Shown here: one piece after another, positions 26,938 through 36,808 of the stretch
Position numbering within the stretch: the stretch's first letter is position 1
How the letters are laid out: each line of letters begins with the position of its first letter
Assembly (NCBI GenBank): GCA_963757155.1
Contig: CAVWQS010000040.1
Coordinates: 620,001-684,000 of the forward strand
Direction of reading: 5' to 3'
Length of the DNA stretch: 64,000 nt
From: DASXQK01 sp963757155
GTDB taxonomy: Bacteria > Pseudomonadota > Alphaproteobacteria > Dongiales > Dongiaceae
Translations under genes and position numbers: made by a program
Notes under the pieces: model-generated
The model's input: only the letters and a program-made list of their open reading frames with translations
What the model was told of the DNA's origin: nothing
The model's database searches: none

Positions 26938-27839
26938 ACCGACACGCCTCCCTTGGTGCCGGGCGCGATGACCCGGGGCCGGCGCAGCACGACGATGGCG
27001 ACGCCGAACAAGGTCAGCGCCCCGCCCAGCAGCATGAGACCCGTCAGCGGATCGCCCAGCAGGACCACGCCGGAGATCACGCCGAAGACCGGCACGAGCA
27101 AGGTGAAGGGCATTACCTGATTGATGGGGAAGCGCCGCATCATCCGATACCATACGCCATAGCCCATCACGGTGACGAAGGCGGCCTGATAGGCGATCAC
27201 GCCCCAGGCTTCCCAGCCGGCGTTTCTGATCGCGTCCAGTTGACCGCTCTCGGTGAGCCAGGAGACGATCAGGGTCTGGGGCGCGGCCAGCAAGGCGACC
27301 CAGCCGTTCAGGTTGAAGACCTCGATATCGTCGCCCAGCAGCTTGATCTGGATATTGGCGGTGGCCCAGACGCAGGCCGCGGCGACGATGAGGGCGAGCG
27401 ACCCCAGCTCGCCGGCAAAGCGCGGCTGGCCCGCGATCAGCATCACCCCCAGGAAGGCGATGACGATGCCGAGGATCCGGCGCCAATGCAGCGTCTCCTT
27501 GAAGACGACGGCGGCGAGAAGGGCGGCGAAGGGGACCTGGATCTGCACGGCGATGGCGGCGGTCGCGGCATCGACCTTCTCCATGCCGGCGAAGATCATG
27601 CCGAAATGCAGCACGCCCAAAGTGACGGAGAGGGCGGCCACCTGCAGCAGCTTGCCCTGGGGCAAGGGCCGCAGGAAGGGCGAGAGCGCGATCGCCACGG
27701 CGACGAAGCGGATGCCCACGAAGAGAAGCGGGGGCCAATAGCCGAGCCCGATCTTGACCACGGCGAAATTGAAGCCCCAGGCCACCGTCACCACCAGCAA
27801 CCCCAGGTAGTGGCGGGCGTGCATATGGGGAATGGTCAC
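26934..27839 (-). CDS. EamA/DMT-family transporter
   Basis: Drug/metabolite-type inner-membrane exporter with two EamA repeats and about ten transmembrane helices in 301 residues (for example YLGLLVVTVAWGFNFAVVKI and VIAFLGVMLIAGQPRF). The chosen start is a GTG at 27839 that overlaps the upstream uup stop as GTGA; an ATG five codons later is the alternative. Substrate unknown; amino-acid or metabolite export is usual for the family. Confidence 0.88.
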   Translation of the reverse strand: MTIPHMHARHYLGLLVVTVAWGFNFAVVKIGLGYWPPLLFVGIRFVAVAIALSPFLRPLPQGKLLQVAALSVTLGVLHFGMIFAGMEKVDAATAAIAVQIQVPFAALLAAVVFKETLHWRRILGIVIAFLGVMLIAGQPRFAGELGSLALIVAAACVWATANIQIKLLGDDIEVFNLNGWVALLAAPQTLIVSWLTESGQLDAIRNAGWEAWGVIAYQAAFVTVMGYGVWYRMMRRFPINQVMPFTLLVPVFGVISGVVLLGDPLTGLMLLGGALTLFGVAIVVLRRPRVIAPGTKGGVSV

Positions 27840-29663
27840 GACCCGGTCTCGCGGCCCTGGGAGTCCTTCGCAAGCTCTTCACGCTTATGCTCGAGCTCGA
27901 GCCAGCGCTCCTCGGCCGCGGCCAGCGCCTGCTTCGCGGCGGCGAGACGGGCGGCCTTGGTCTCATAGCCGGCCCGGTCGCGGCCATAGAGGCCGGGATC
28001 GGCCAGCGCCTTCTCCAAGGTCGCGAGCTCGCCATGCAGCCGGTCGATCTCGCGCGGCAGCCCATCGAGCTCGCGCTGCTCCTTATAGCTTAGGCGTTGG
28101 GCTGCCCGGGGCCGACGCTCGGCGCCGGGGTTTGTGGGCGCCGATCGGCCCGCGCCGGATTTCGCGGTCGCGGGCTGCGGCAGATCCGAATAGCCGCCGG
28201 CATGCTCGACCGCGCTGCCGTCGCCGGCCATGACGATGACCGAGGTCACCAGGCGGTCGAGGAAATCGCGGTCGTGGCTCACCAGCAGGACGGTGCCGTC
28301 GTAATCGTCCAGCACTTCCTCCAGCAGATCGAGGGTCTCGAGATCGAGGTCGTTGGTGGGCTCGTCCATGATCAGGAGATTGCTGGGCGCGGCGAAGAGG
28401 CGCGCCAGCAGGAGCCGGGCCCGCTCGCCGCCCGAGAGCCGGGAGACCGGCATCAAGGCCTGGCGCTCGTCGAAGAGGAAATCGCGGAGATAGGCGACGA
28501 CATGCTTCTGGGCGCCACGGACCATGATGCTGTCGCCCCCGGCCGGGGCCAGGGTCTCCCACAAGGTGGCATCCTCGGCCAGAGGGGCCCGCCGCTGGTC
28601 GAAATAGGCGGGGATCAGATTGGTGCCGTGGCGGAGACTCCCGGAATCCGGCTTGATCTCCCCCAGCAGCAGCTTCAGCAAGGTGGTCTTCCCCGCGCCA
28701 TTGGGGCCGATGATGCCGATGCGGTCGCCGCGCATGATGCGGGTCGAGAAATCCTTCAGCAGCACGGCGCTCGCCGAAGCTCTTGGCGAGATCGACGGCC
28801 TCGATGACGAGCTGGCCGCCGGCGGGGGCGGCCTCGGCGGCGAGCTTGGCCCGGCCGGGCCGCAGGATCCGGCTGGCGCGCTCGGCGCGCAGTGCCTGGA
28901 GCCGCCGGCGCCGGCCTTCGTTGCGGCTGCGCCGGGCGGTGACGCCGCGCAGATACCAATATTGCTCGGTGGCGATGCGCTTCTCCAGGCGCTGGGCCTC
29001 GCGCTCCTCGCGCTCGATCAGCTCCTGCGACCAGGCCTCGAAGCGGGCGAAGCCGGCGTCGAGCTCATGCAGCCGGCCGCGCTCGAGCCAGAGCACGCGG
29101 GTCGAGAGGCGCGTGAGGAAGGCGCGGTCATGGCTGATGAAGAGCAGCGCGCCCTGGAAGCCCAGCAGCATCTCCTCGAGCCATTCGATGGTCGGCAGGT
29201 CGAGGTGGTTGGTGGGCTCGTCCAGCAGCAGCAGATCGGGATCGCCGGCCAGCGCCCGGGCCAAGGCCGCGCGCCGGCTCTCGCCGCCCGAAAGCCCGGC
29301 GGGATCGCGCGATCCGTCGAGGCTGAGGCGGTCGAGGAGGGCGGCGACCCGATGCGCCGATGCCCTTTGGTTCCCAGAGGTGGCCGCGGCGACGAAATCC
29401 GCCAGGCTCGCAAAGCCGCCGAATTCCGGCTCCTGGGCCAGCACGCCCACACTGAGGCCCGGTTGCAGGAAGCGGCTGCCGGCATCGATCTCCATGCTGC
29501 CGGCCAGGATCTTCAGGATGGTCGATTTGCCCGAGCCATTGGCGCCCACCAGCGCGACCCGCTCGCCGCGCCCGATGCCGAGATCGATATCGGCGAAGAG
29601 CGGCCGTCCGCCGAAGGTCAGCCGGGCGCCACGCAGCGCCGCGATGGGAGGCGAGGCGGGCAT
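27836..29663 (-). CDS. uup: ABC-F ATPase, Uup-like (one +1 frameshift)
   Basis: Soluble ATPase with two ABC domains; Uup-type ABC-F proteins act on ribosomes and in DNA transactions. The first domain (VALVGANGSGKSTILKIL, LSGGESRRAALARAL, LLLLDEPTNHLDL) and linker are read from the ATG at 29663. The second (IGIIGPNGAGKTTLL, LSGGERARLLLARL, LIMDEPTNDLDL) and a C-terminal coiled coil are in another frame. The switch is at 28766-28770 (coding strand GAGCGCCGTGCTG), where one extra C breaks FGER-VLLKDFS. Repaired length is 608 residues. The coiled-coil tail supports Uup over other ABC-F members. Confidence 0.88.
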
Positions 29664-29700
29664 GGATCAGCGGCCGTGAGGCAGGAAAGAGCGCAGGACG

Positions 29701-30468
29701 CTAGACAATGCCCCGTTCCTTGCAGATCCGGTCATAGGCGGCGTTGACGCTGGCAAGGCGGGCGGTGCCGAGGGCAACCGCCTCGGCCGGCATGCCCTTG
29801 GCGATCAGCCGGTCGGGATGGGACTCGCGCACGATCTTGCGATAGGCCGCTTTGATCGCCGCATTGTCCATCCCGCGATTGACGCCGAGCACGCTATAGG
29901 GGTCGGCGGCATCGGCGCCCAGATGGCTCTCGCGGATGCGGGCGAAATCGGCCTCGTCGAAGCCGAAAATCTCCGCGACCCGCCTGAGATAGGCGATCTC
30001 CGCCTCGCCCACGCTGCCGTCCGCCTTGGCGATATGGAACAAGGCGTCGAGCAGCCCTTCCAGCACCCGCGACTTCCGCTGGAACAGCCCCGCGATCTGC
30101 TGCGCATAGGGCTCGAAGCCCCGGGCGTCGCTTCGGGCCTGGTCGAAGATGCGGCCGACATTGGCCTCCTCCTCGGGCGGCACGGTGAAGACCTGCTTGA
30201 AGGCGGCGACCTCGGAGCGGCTGACTACCCCGTCGGCCTTGGCGATCTTGGCCCCCAGGACGATGACGCCGATGGTGAAGGCGATCTGGCGCGTGGCCGC
30301 GCGCTCGGCCTCCTCCGCGCCGGGGCTCCCGGGCAGAGCGGTCCCCGGCGCCGGCACATCGGCAAGACGATCGACCGCATGGCCGGCAACCGCCCCGAGC
30401 AAAGCCCCCAAAGGGCCGCCGAGGGCGAAGCCGGCGGCACCGCCGAGAAGCTTTCCCCAGATCGACAT
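29701..30468 (-). CDS. TerB/DnaJ-domain protein, DjlA-like
   Basis: J-domain co-chaperone. The ATG at 30468 gives 255 residues. A short glycine-rich hydrophobic N-terminus (GKLLGGAAGFALGGPLGALL) may associate with membrane. The middle is a TerB-like helical domain (IGVIVLGAKIAKADGVVSRS, HIAKADGSVGEAEIAYL), and the C-terminal J-domain contains the diagnostic HPD in ESHPDRLIAKG. This order matches DjlA-type proteins. A longer upstream reading frame exists but lacks support. Confidence 0.88.
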   Translation of the reverse strand: MSIWGKLLGGAAGFALGGPLGALLGAVAGHAVDRLADVPAPGTALPGSPGAEEAERAATRQIAFTIGVIVLGAKIAKADGVVSRSEVAAFKQVFTVPPEEEANVGRIFDQARSDARGFEPYAQQIAGLFQRKSRVLEGLLDALFHIAKADGSVGEAEIAYLRRVAEIFGFDEADFARIRESHLGADAADPYSVLGVNRGMDNAAIKAAYRKIVRESHPDRLIAKGMPAEAVALGTARLASVNAAYDRICKERGIV

Positions 30469-30605
30469 CGGCGCGCACCTTAATATGTGCGCCCTGGCTC
30501 CGCTACCCGCCGCAGCGCCGCAGGGCCATGCCGGGGAAGCGGGGATCGGCACTGGAACCTTCGCGCGAAGCCATGTACCAAGCGGCCGGGCTGGAGGAGA
30601 GCGCG

Positions 30606-33600
30606 ATGACCGTGGGAAGCGGCTGGCAATTCTGGATCGACCGGGGCGGCACCTTCACCGATCTGGTGGCGCGCCGGCCCGACGGCCGGCTCCTGACCCA
30701 TAAGCTGCTCTCGGAGAATCCGGAGCAATATCGCGACGCCGCGATCCAGGGCATCCGCGAGCTGCTGGATCTTCCGCCCGGCCAGGCGATTCCTGGCGTG
30801 GTCGAGGCGGTCAAGATGGGGACGACCGTTGCCACCAATGCGCTGCTGGAGCGCAAGGGCGACCGGACCCTGCTGGTGACGACGAAGGGTTTCGCCGACC
30901 AGCTCCGCATCGCCTATCAGAACCGGCCCGACATCTTCGCCCGCCATATCGTCCTGCCGGAGCTGCTCCATGAATCCGTCCTCGAGGTCGCGGAGCGGGT
31001 GACGGCGGAGGGGGAGGTGCTGACGCCGGTCGATCTCGCCGGTGCCCGCGCCGGCTTGGCGGCGGCCCATGGCAAGGGCATCCGCTCGGTCGCGATCCTG
31101 TTCCTGCATGGCTATCGCCATACCGCCCATGAGCGGGCGGTGGCGGATCTCGCCCGCGAGATCGGCTTCACCCAGATCTCCGTCAGCCATGAGGTGAGCC
31201 CGCTGATGAAATATGTCGGGCGGGGCGACACCACCGTGGTCGACGCCTATCTCTCGCCGATCCTGCGCCGCTATGTCGCCCAGGTCGCGGGCGAGCTGCC
31301 GGCGGGCGCGCGGCTCATGTTCATGCAGTCCAACGGCGGCCTCGCCGATGCGGCGCGCTTCCAGGGCAAGGACAGCATTCTCTCCGGCCCCGCCGGCGGC
31401 GTGGTCGGCGCGGTGGAGACGGCGCGCCAGGCGGGGCTCGCCAAGATCATCGGCTTCGACATGGGCGGCACCTCGACCGACGTCTCCCATTACGACGGCA
31501 ATTTCGAGCGCGCCTTCGAGACCCAGGTCGCGGGCGTGCGCATGCGGGCACCCATGATGCGCATCCATACCGTGGCGGCGGGCGGCGGCTCGATCCTGCA
31601 TTACGACGGCGCGCGCTTTCGCGCCGGCCCGGATTCCGCCGGGGCCAATCCGGGGCCGGCCTGCTATCGCCGCGGCGGGCCGCTCACCGTCACCGATTGC
31701 AATGTCATGCTGGGCCGCATCCAGGCGGATTTCTTCCCCCATGTCTTCGGGCCCAAGGCCGACCAGCCCATCGATGCCGCGACGGTGCGCGAGAAATTCC
31801 AGGCGCTGGCCGGCGAGCTCGGCAAGGGCCGCTCGGCCGAGCAGATCGCCGAGGGCTTCCTCACCGTCGCCGTGGAGAACATGGCCAATGCCATCAAGGA
31901 GATCTCCATCGAGCGCGGGCATGACGTGACGCAATATGCGCTCTGCTGCTTCGGCGGGGCGGGCGGGCAGCATGCCTGCCGCGTGGCCGATGCGCTGGGC
32001 ATGACGACGGTCTTCCTGCATCCGCTTGCCGGCGTGCTCTCGGCCTATGGCATGGGGCTGGCCGACGTCCGGGTGCTGCGCGAGCTGGCCGTCGAGGCGA
32101 CGCTCGCGGCCGAGCTTCTGCCCGAGCTTCAGGCCGGCCTCGATCGCCTCGCCGGCGAGGCCGAGCGGGAGCTCGAGGCCCAGGGCGTGGCGGAGGCCGA
32201 CCGCGACGCCCATAAGCGTTTGCATCTGCGCTATGCCGGCACCGATACCGCACTGGTCGTGCCCATGGGGGCGATCGGCGAGCTGCAGGCCGCCTTCGAG
32301 GCGACCCATCGCCAGCGCTACGGCTTCGTCGTGCCGGGGAAGTCGCTGATCGTGGAAGCGCTCTCGGTCGAGCTGGTGGGCAAGACCGAGAAGCTGGCGG
32401 AGACCCATCTGGCGCCGCGGCGCTCGGGCAGACTGGCGCCCAAGGCGGAGGTGGGCTGCTTCATCGACGGCGCGTGGCAGAAGATCCCGCTCTATCAGCG
32501 CGAGGAGATGGCGGCGGGGGAGCGCATCGAGGGTCCAGCGATCATCGCCGAGCCCACCGGCACCATCGTGCTGGAGCCGGGCTGGGCGGCGGAGATGGCC
32601 AACCTCGGCCATCTGCTGCTGCGCCGCCATCTGGCGCTCCGGCGCAAGGCCGCCGTCGGCACCGCTGTCGATCCGGTCATGCTGGAGGTGTTCAACAATC
32701 TCTTCATGTCGATCGCCGAGCAGATGGGCTCGACCCTGGAGAACACCAGCCATTCCGTGAACATCAAGGAGCGCCTCGATTTCTCCTGCGCCCTCTTCGA
32801 CCGCCAGGGCCATCTGATCGCCAACGCCCCGCATATGCCGGTCCATCTGGGCTCCATGGGGGAGAGCGTGGCGACCATCATCCGCTCGCGGCGCAACAGC
32901 ATGGCGCCGGGCGATGTCTTCGTCCTCAACGCGCCCTACAACGGCGGCACGCATCTGCCCGACATCACCGTGGTGACGCCGGTCTTCGACGAGGCGAGCG
33001 GCGAGATCTCCTTCTATACGGCCAGCCGCGGCCATCATGCCGATATCGGCGGCATCACCCCGGGCTCCATGCCGCCCCGCAGCCGGACGGTGGAGGAGGA
33101 GGGCGTGCTGATCGACGATTTCCTGCTCGTCGAGGGCGGCCGATTCCGCGAGGCGGAGATGCGCGCCTTGCTGACGAGCGGCGCGCATCCCGCACGCAAC
33201 CCCGATCAGAACATCGCCGATCTCGCGGCCCAGGTGGCGGCCAATGCCAAGGGGGTGGAGGAGCTCCACCGCATGACCCGCGATTTCGGCAGGGATGTCG
33301 TCCATGCCTATATGGATCACGTCCAGGACAATGCGGAGGAGCAGGTCCGCCGCGTCCTCGACCGGCTGAAGGACGGGCGCTTCGTCTATGAAATGGATGA
33401 CGGCAGCCAGATCGCCGTCGCCGTCACCATCGATGCCAAGTCCCGCAGCGCGCGCGTCGACTTCACCGGCACCAGCGACCAGCTTGCAAGCAATTTCAAC
33501 GCGCCCTCGGCGGTCTGCCGCGCCGCCGTGCTCTATGTCTTCCGCACCCTGGTCGAGGACGACATCCCGATGAACGAAGGCTGCCTGAAGCCGCTGGAGA

Positions 33601-34199
33601 TCGTGATCCCGCCAGGCTCGATGCTGAGCCCGCGCTATCCCGCGGCGGTGGTGGCCGGGAATGTCGAGACCTCGCAATGCATCACCGATGCCCTCTATGG
33701 CGCGCTCGGGGTGATGGCGGCCGCCCAGGGCACGATGAACAATTTCACCTTCGGCAATGCCAGCCATCAGTATTACGAGACCATCTGCGGCGGCTCCGGC
33801 GCCGGCCCGGATTTCGACGGCACCGATGCGGTGCATACCCATATGACCAACTCGCGGCTGACCGATCCCGAGGTGCTGGAATGGCGCTTCCCCGTGCTGG
33901 TGGAGAGCTTCGCCATCCGGCGCGCCAGCGGCGGGCGGGGCAAGCATCATGGCGGTGACGGCGCCGTCCGCCGCATCCGCTTCCGCGAAGCCATGACGGC
34001 GGCGATCCTCTCCGGCCACCGCCGCGTGCCGCCCTATGGCATGGCCGGCGGCCAACCCGGCGCGCTCGGCCGCAACTATGTGCTGCGCACCGACGGCAGC
34101 ATCGTGACCCTGGGCGGCACCGATCAATGCGAGATGAAGGCAGGCGACGTCTTCGTCATCGAGACGCCGGGCGGCGGGGGATTCGGGAAGGCGGAGTGA
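30606..34199 (+). CDS. Fused hydantoinase A/B (5-oxoprolinase-type) enzyme
   Basis: ATP-dependent amidohydrolase of the oxoprolinase/hydantoinase family. The 1197-residue fusion contains HyuA (residues about 1-690; phosphate motifs DRGGTFTDL and FDMGGTSTDV) and HyuB (about 700-1197; NAPYNGGTHLPDITVVTPVF, GNVETSQCITDALYG, GGDGAVRRIRFREAM). The start ATG at 30606 follows GGAGGAGA. Fusion of both subunits is typical of 5-oxoprolinase, which opens 5-oxoproline to glutamate, but hydantoin substrates cannot be excluded. It stands alone, convergent with the cyclase gene; a palindromic element separates the two. Confidence 0.9.
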   Translation: MTVGSGWQFWIDRGGTFTDLVARRPDGRLLTHKLLSENPEQYRDAAIQGIRELLDLPPGQAIPGVVEAVKMGTTVATNALLERKGDRTLLVTTKGFADQLRIAYQNRPDIFARHIVLPELLHESVLEVAERVTAEGEVLTPVDLAGARAGLAAAHGKGIRSVAILFLHGYRHTAHERAVADLAREIGFTQISVSHEVSPLMKYVGRGDTTVVDAYLSPILRRYVAQVAGELPAGARLMFMQSNGGLADAARFQGKDSILSGPAGGVVGAVETARQAGLAKIIGFDMGGTSTDVSHYDGNFERAFETQVAGVRMRAPMMRIHTVAAGGGSILHYDGARFRAGPDSAGANPGPACYRRGGPLTVTDCNVMLGRIQADFFPHVFGPKADQPIDAATVREKFQALAGELGKGRSAEQIAEGFLTVAVENMANAIKEISIERGHDVTQYALCCFGGAGGQHACRVADALGMTTVFLHPLAGVLSAYGMGLADVRVLRELAVEATLAAELLPELQAGLDRLAGEAERELEAQGVAEADRDAHKRLHLRYAGTDTALVVPMGAIGELQAAFEATHRQRYGFVVPGKSLIVEALSVELVGKTEKLAETHLAPRRSGRLAPKAEVGCFIDGAWQKIPLYQREEMAAGERIEGPAIIAEPTGTIVLEPGWAAEMANLGHLLLRRHLALRRKAAVGTAVDPVMLEVFNNLFMSIAEQMGSTLENTSHSVNIKERLDFSCALFDRQGHLIANAPHMPVHLGSMGESVATIIRSRRNSMAPGDVFVLNAPYNGGTHLPDITVVTPVFDEASGEISFYTASRGHHADIGGITPGSMPPRSRTVEEEGVLIDDFLLVEGGRFREAEMRALLTSGAHPARNPDQNIADLAAQVAANAKGVEELHRMTRDFGRDVVHAYMDHVQDNAEEQVRRVLDRLKDGRFVYEMDDGSQIAVAVTIDAKSRSARVDFTGTSDQLASNFNAPSAVCRAAVLYVFRTLVEDDIPMNEGCLKPLEIVIPPGSMLSPRYPAAVVAGNVETSQCITDALYGALGVMAAAQGTMNNFTFGNASHQYYETICGGSGAGPDFDGTDAVHTHMTNSRLTDPEVLEWRFPVLVESFAIRRASGGRGKHHGGDGAVRRIRFREAMTAAILSGHRRVPPYGMAGGQPGALGRNYVLRTDGSIVTLGGTDQCEMKAGDVFVIETPGGGGFGKAE

Positions 34200-34244
34200 T
34201 AATTGGAGCGCGCCGCCCGCTCTCTACTGGCACAACTCTCTTTG

Positions 34245-34332
34245 CCGTCATTCCCGCGAAAGCGGGAATCCAGGGCAACTCGTGAGATACCTCGTATGAG
34301 GCCCTGGATTCCCGCTTTCGCGGGAATGACGG
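34245..34332. repeat. REP-like palindromic element, two inverted hairpins
   Basis: A perfect 32-bp inverted repeat (34245-34276 against 34301-34332) with a 24-nt spacer. Each arm contains its own hairpin ATTCCCGC-GAAA-GCGGGAAT with a GNRA-type tetraloop. The arm resembles dispersed intergenic palindromes found in many proteobacteria. It sits between convergent genes and could stop transcription in both directions. Confidence 0.85.
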
Positions 34333-34396
34333 AGGGGTTAGAGGGGCTTGCGGTCGTAGGATGCGACTGCGAGGGGATAGAAAAAGGGCGGCGGCT

Positions 34397-35803
34397 CTAC
34401 GGAATCTCGAAGACCGAGATCTCGCTGGCGATCCCGCGGAGCGTCGTGCGCCGCTGCTCGGGCTTGAGCCCGTTCGTCTCCAGCATGGCCGAGGCCTGGG
34501 GATTTTCCATCACCGGCTCGGTGACCAGGATGGAACGCGAGGCCGCGAGCGCCTGCACGCGGGAGGCGATATTCACGGTCTGGCCGAAATAGTCCTGCCG
34601 GTCGTCGAGGGAGACGGCGAGGCAGGGGCCTTCATGGATGCCCATCTTCAGCAGGAGATCCTTTTCGTGGCGCTGCTCGCCGAGATCGGTCATCGCATCG
34701 CGCATGCGGATGGCGGCGGCGACGGCGCGGTCGGGGGTGGCGAAGGTCGCCATGACAGCGTCCCCGATGGTCTTGACCACCGCGCCTCTCTCCGAGGCGA
34801 TGATCTCGTTCAGGACCCGGAAATGCTCCTTCACCAGATCGAAGGCGACGAGATCTCCGACGCGATCATAGAGCTCCGTCGAGCCCTTGAGGTCGCTGAA
34901 CAGGAAGGTCAGGCTGATGATCTTGAGACGCTGGTCGACCGCAAGCGTGTCCGTCCGGTAGAGATCCCGGAAGGTCTGATTGGTCAGCAGCCGCTTCGCC
35001 GTCAGGACGGGCCGGCGCCGCGACAGGACATCCTCCAGAGTCTGGTTCGCGATCCAGACGGCCGGCAGCACGCGGCGATTGCTGCGGTTCTCCAGCACCA
35101 GCCGTGTCGGCCCCGGCGAGATTTCCGTGGTCGTCGGCAGGGAACGGACATCGTTCAGGACCTGCGACAGATTCTGCCGATCGCTCGACGTGTCACCCTT
35201 GACGGTGAGGAATTGGGCCGTATGGGTGACGGGATCGAAGAGGATGAAATTTCCGGCCGGGAGCTGCAGGGAGAGGATGGCCCGCTCGCCCGGCGGCAGC
35301 TCGACTATTTCGAGCGTCACCCCCTTGATCCAGGTCTCGTAGTCGGCCGGCAGATCGATCCCGGAGCTCCAGAAGATCTGGCGGTAGTATTCGATGGCCG
35401 GCAGCTCGTCGGGGCTATGCGCGGCGATTTTGCGGAGCCGTGGACTGACGGTGAAGGTGACCTCCACCATATTGTCGAGCGTGGTCTCATAGGTGGCGGC
35501 GCAGAAGGCGCATTTGTATTCCGGCTGATCGAGGGTCTTCAGCGTCGTATTGGCGTCGAGCACCCCGGCGCAGCTGCCGCAGATGACATTCCAGGACATC
35601 TCGAACAGGCCGAGCCGCGTCGCATGCAGGAAGGCGGCGATGAGGCGCTCCTCGTCGATCCCTTCCTTGGCCGCGAGAGCCAGGGCGTTGATCTTGTTGA
35701 GCGCGTGATCGGGCGCGTCGCGGACCATGCGCTCGATCACCGCGACGGCGCCGGTGTCCGCGGATTGTTGCAGGACGGTGAAGAGGGATTGAGCTTCGCT
35801 CAC
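34397..35803 (-). CDS. Class III adenylate/guanylate cyclase with N-terminal zinc-ribbon (DUF5939-like) region
   Basis: The 468-residue protein ends in a class III nucleotide cyclase domain (about residues 290-468). Metal-binding aspartates appear in FLFSDLKGSTELYD and KTIGDAVMATF, and the transition-state Asn/Arg pair in FGQTVNIASRVQAL. The N-terminal part has a four-cysteine motif (CGSCAGVLD and CAFCAATYE, near residues 75-105) and an uncharacterised beta-rich region, as in DUF5939 cyclases. No transmembrane segment is seen. The start is a GTG at 35803 without a clear Shine-Dalgarno, so the N-terminus is uncertain. cAMP is the likelier product, but substrate is unproven. Confidence 0.88.
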   Translation of the reverse strand: MSEAQSLFTVLQQSADTGAVAVIERMVRDAPDHALNKINALALAAKEGIDEERLIAAFLHATRLGLFEMSWNVICGSCAGVLDANTTLKTLDQPEYKCAFCAATYETTLDNMVEVTFTVSPRLRKIAAHSPDELPAIEYYRQIFWSSGIDLPADYETWIKGVTLEIVELPPGERAILSLQLPAGNFILFDPVTHTAQFLTVKGDTSSDRQNLSQVLNDVRSLPTTTEISPGPTRLVLENRSNRRVLPAVWIANQTLEDVLSRRRPVLTAKRLLTNQTFRDLYRTDTLAVDQRLKIISLTFLFSDLKGSTELYDRVGDLVAFDLVKEHFRVLNEIIASERGAVVKTIGDAVMATFATPDRAVAAAIRMRDAMTDLGEQRHEKDLLLKMGIHEGPCLAVSLDDRQDYFGQTVNIASRVQALAASRSILVTEPVMENPQASAMLETNGLKPEQRRTTLRGIASEISVFEIP

Positions 35804-35862
35804 CCGCGGAGGCTACCCGAAATCCCGGCGGACGAAAACCATTTCGCGGCGGAATCCTGCGA

Positions 35863-36688
35863 TCAGTCCTTCAGCTTCTTTTCATAAAGCTTGGCATCCA
35901 CGAGGAAGCGGAACCAGAAGGTCTGGAGCACGAAGAAGATCAGACCCGGCATGCCGTCGAGGAAACCGAGGCGAATGACATAGCGGTAGAAAAACAGGCC
36001 GAGGGCGCGCAGGAAAAGTGGTGCGCGGTTGTAGCCGCCGCGCAGCGCCCGCTTGCGCTCGATGGGGTTGCCGCCGATGCCGCCCGGCGATGACGCCTTC
36101 GCCGCCGGGCTCCAGAACTTCCCTCACCTCCGCGTCGGACCAGCGGTTGTGCCGTGCGGTCCATTCGCTGAGGCTCATGCGGATATCGTCGATCATCGCC
36201 GCGTGGATCTGGCGCGTCGGGCCGTCGCAGCGGAAATGCTGGTCGTATTTCCGGTCCTCGCAGCGCCCCTTGCCGCTGCGGAAAAGTCGCATATGCCAGA
36301 TCGGATACATGCCGCCGTGCCGGATCGGCCGGCCGAGGAAATGCATCAGCCGCGGAATGAAATAGCCGTCGACATCCCCGGGGAAGCCGGCCTTCAGCGC
36401 CTTGATCGCCGCCGTCAGCTCGGGCGTCAGCCGTTCATCGGCATCGAGGTGGAGCTGCCAGCCATGCTTCAGGGGCAAGTTGTCGATGGCCCAATTGCGT
36501 TGCTTGCCGTAATCCTCGAAGGGATGGCTGACGAGGCGGGCGCCATGCTCGGCGATGATGGCGAGGGTCCCGTCCGTGCTGCCGGAATCGACGACATGGA
36601 TATCGTCGGAGACCTCGGCCGCGCTGGCCAGGGTGGGCCCGATGGTATTCTCGGCATTGAAGGTGAGGATGATGACGGAAAGGCTCAT
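35863..36688 (-). CDS. Family 2 glycosyltransferase (one +1 frameshift)
   Basis: GT-A fold glycosyltransferase related to those that glycosylate lipopolysaccharide core or other envelope glycans. The N-terminal catalytic half (SVIILTFNAENTIGPTLA, VVDSGSTDGT, LHLDADERLTPEL) is read from the ATG at 36688. At 36081-36088 the coding strand GCCGGGCGGCATC has one base too many. Past it the other frame continues GIGGNPIERKRALRGGYN, then hydrophobic FFYRYVIRLGFLDGMPGLI and QTFWFRFLVDAKLYEKKLKD, typical of the family C-terminus. The repaired protein is 274 residues. Confidence 0.87.
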
Positions 36689-36808
36689 GGGACCGGTATA
36701 ATCTCAGGGGGACGGCATGGTTGCCGAGGGGAGCGGGCGAGTCTAGCTTCTAAACCGGGTCCAGCCCGTAACGTGGGACCGGGACCCAAGTCATTCCGGA
36801 GAGAGATC

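Noticed and set aside
30480..34127. A 1215-codon minus-strand frame opposite the oxoprolinase gene
   Set aside because: It is a full-length antisense shadow. Its sequence is low-complexity His/Asp/Gly/Arg-rich and the plus strand encodes a complete, recognisable enzyme.
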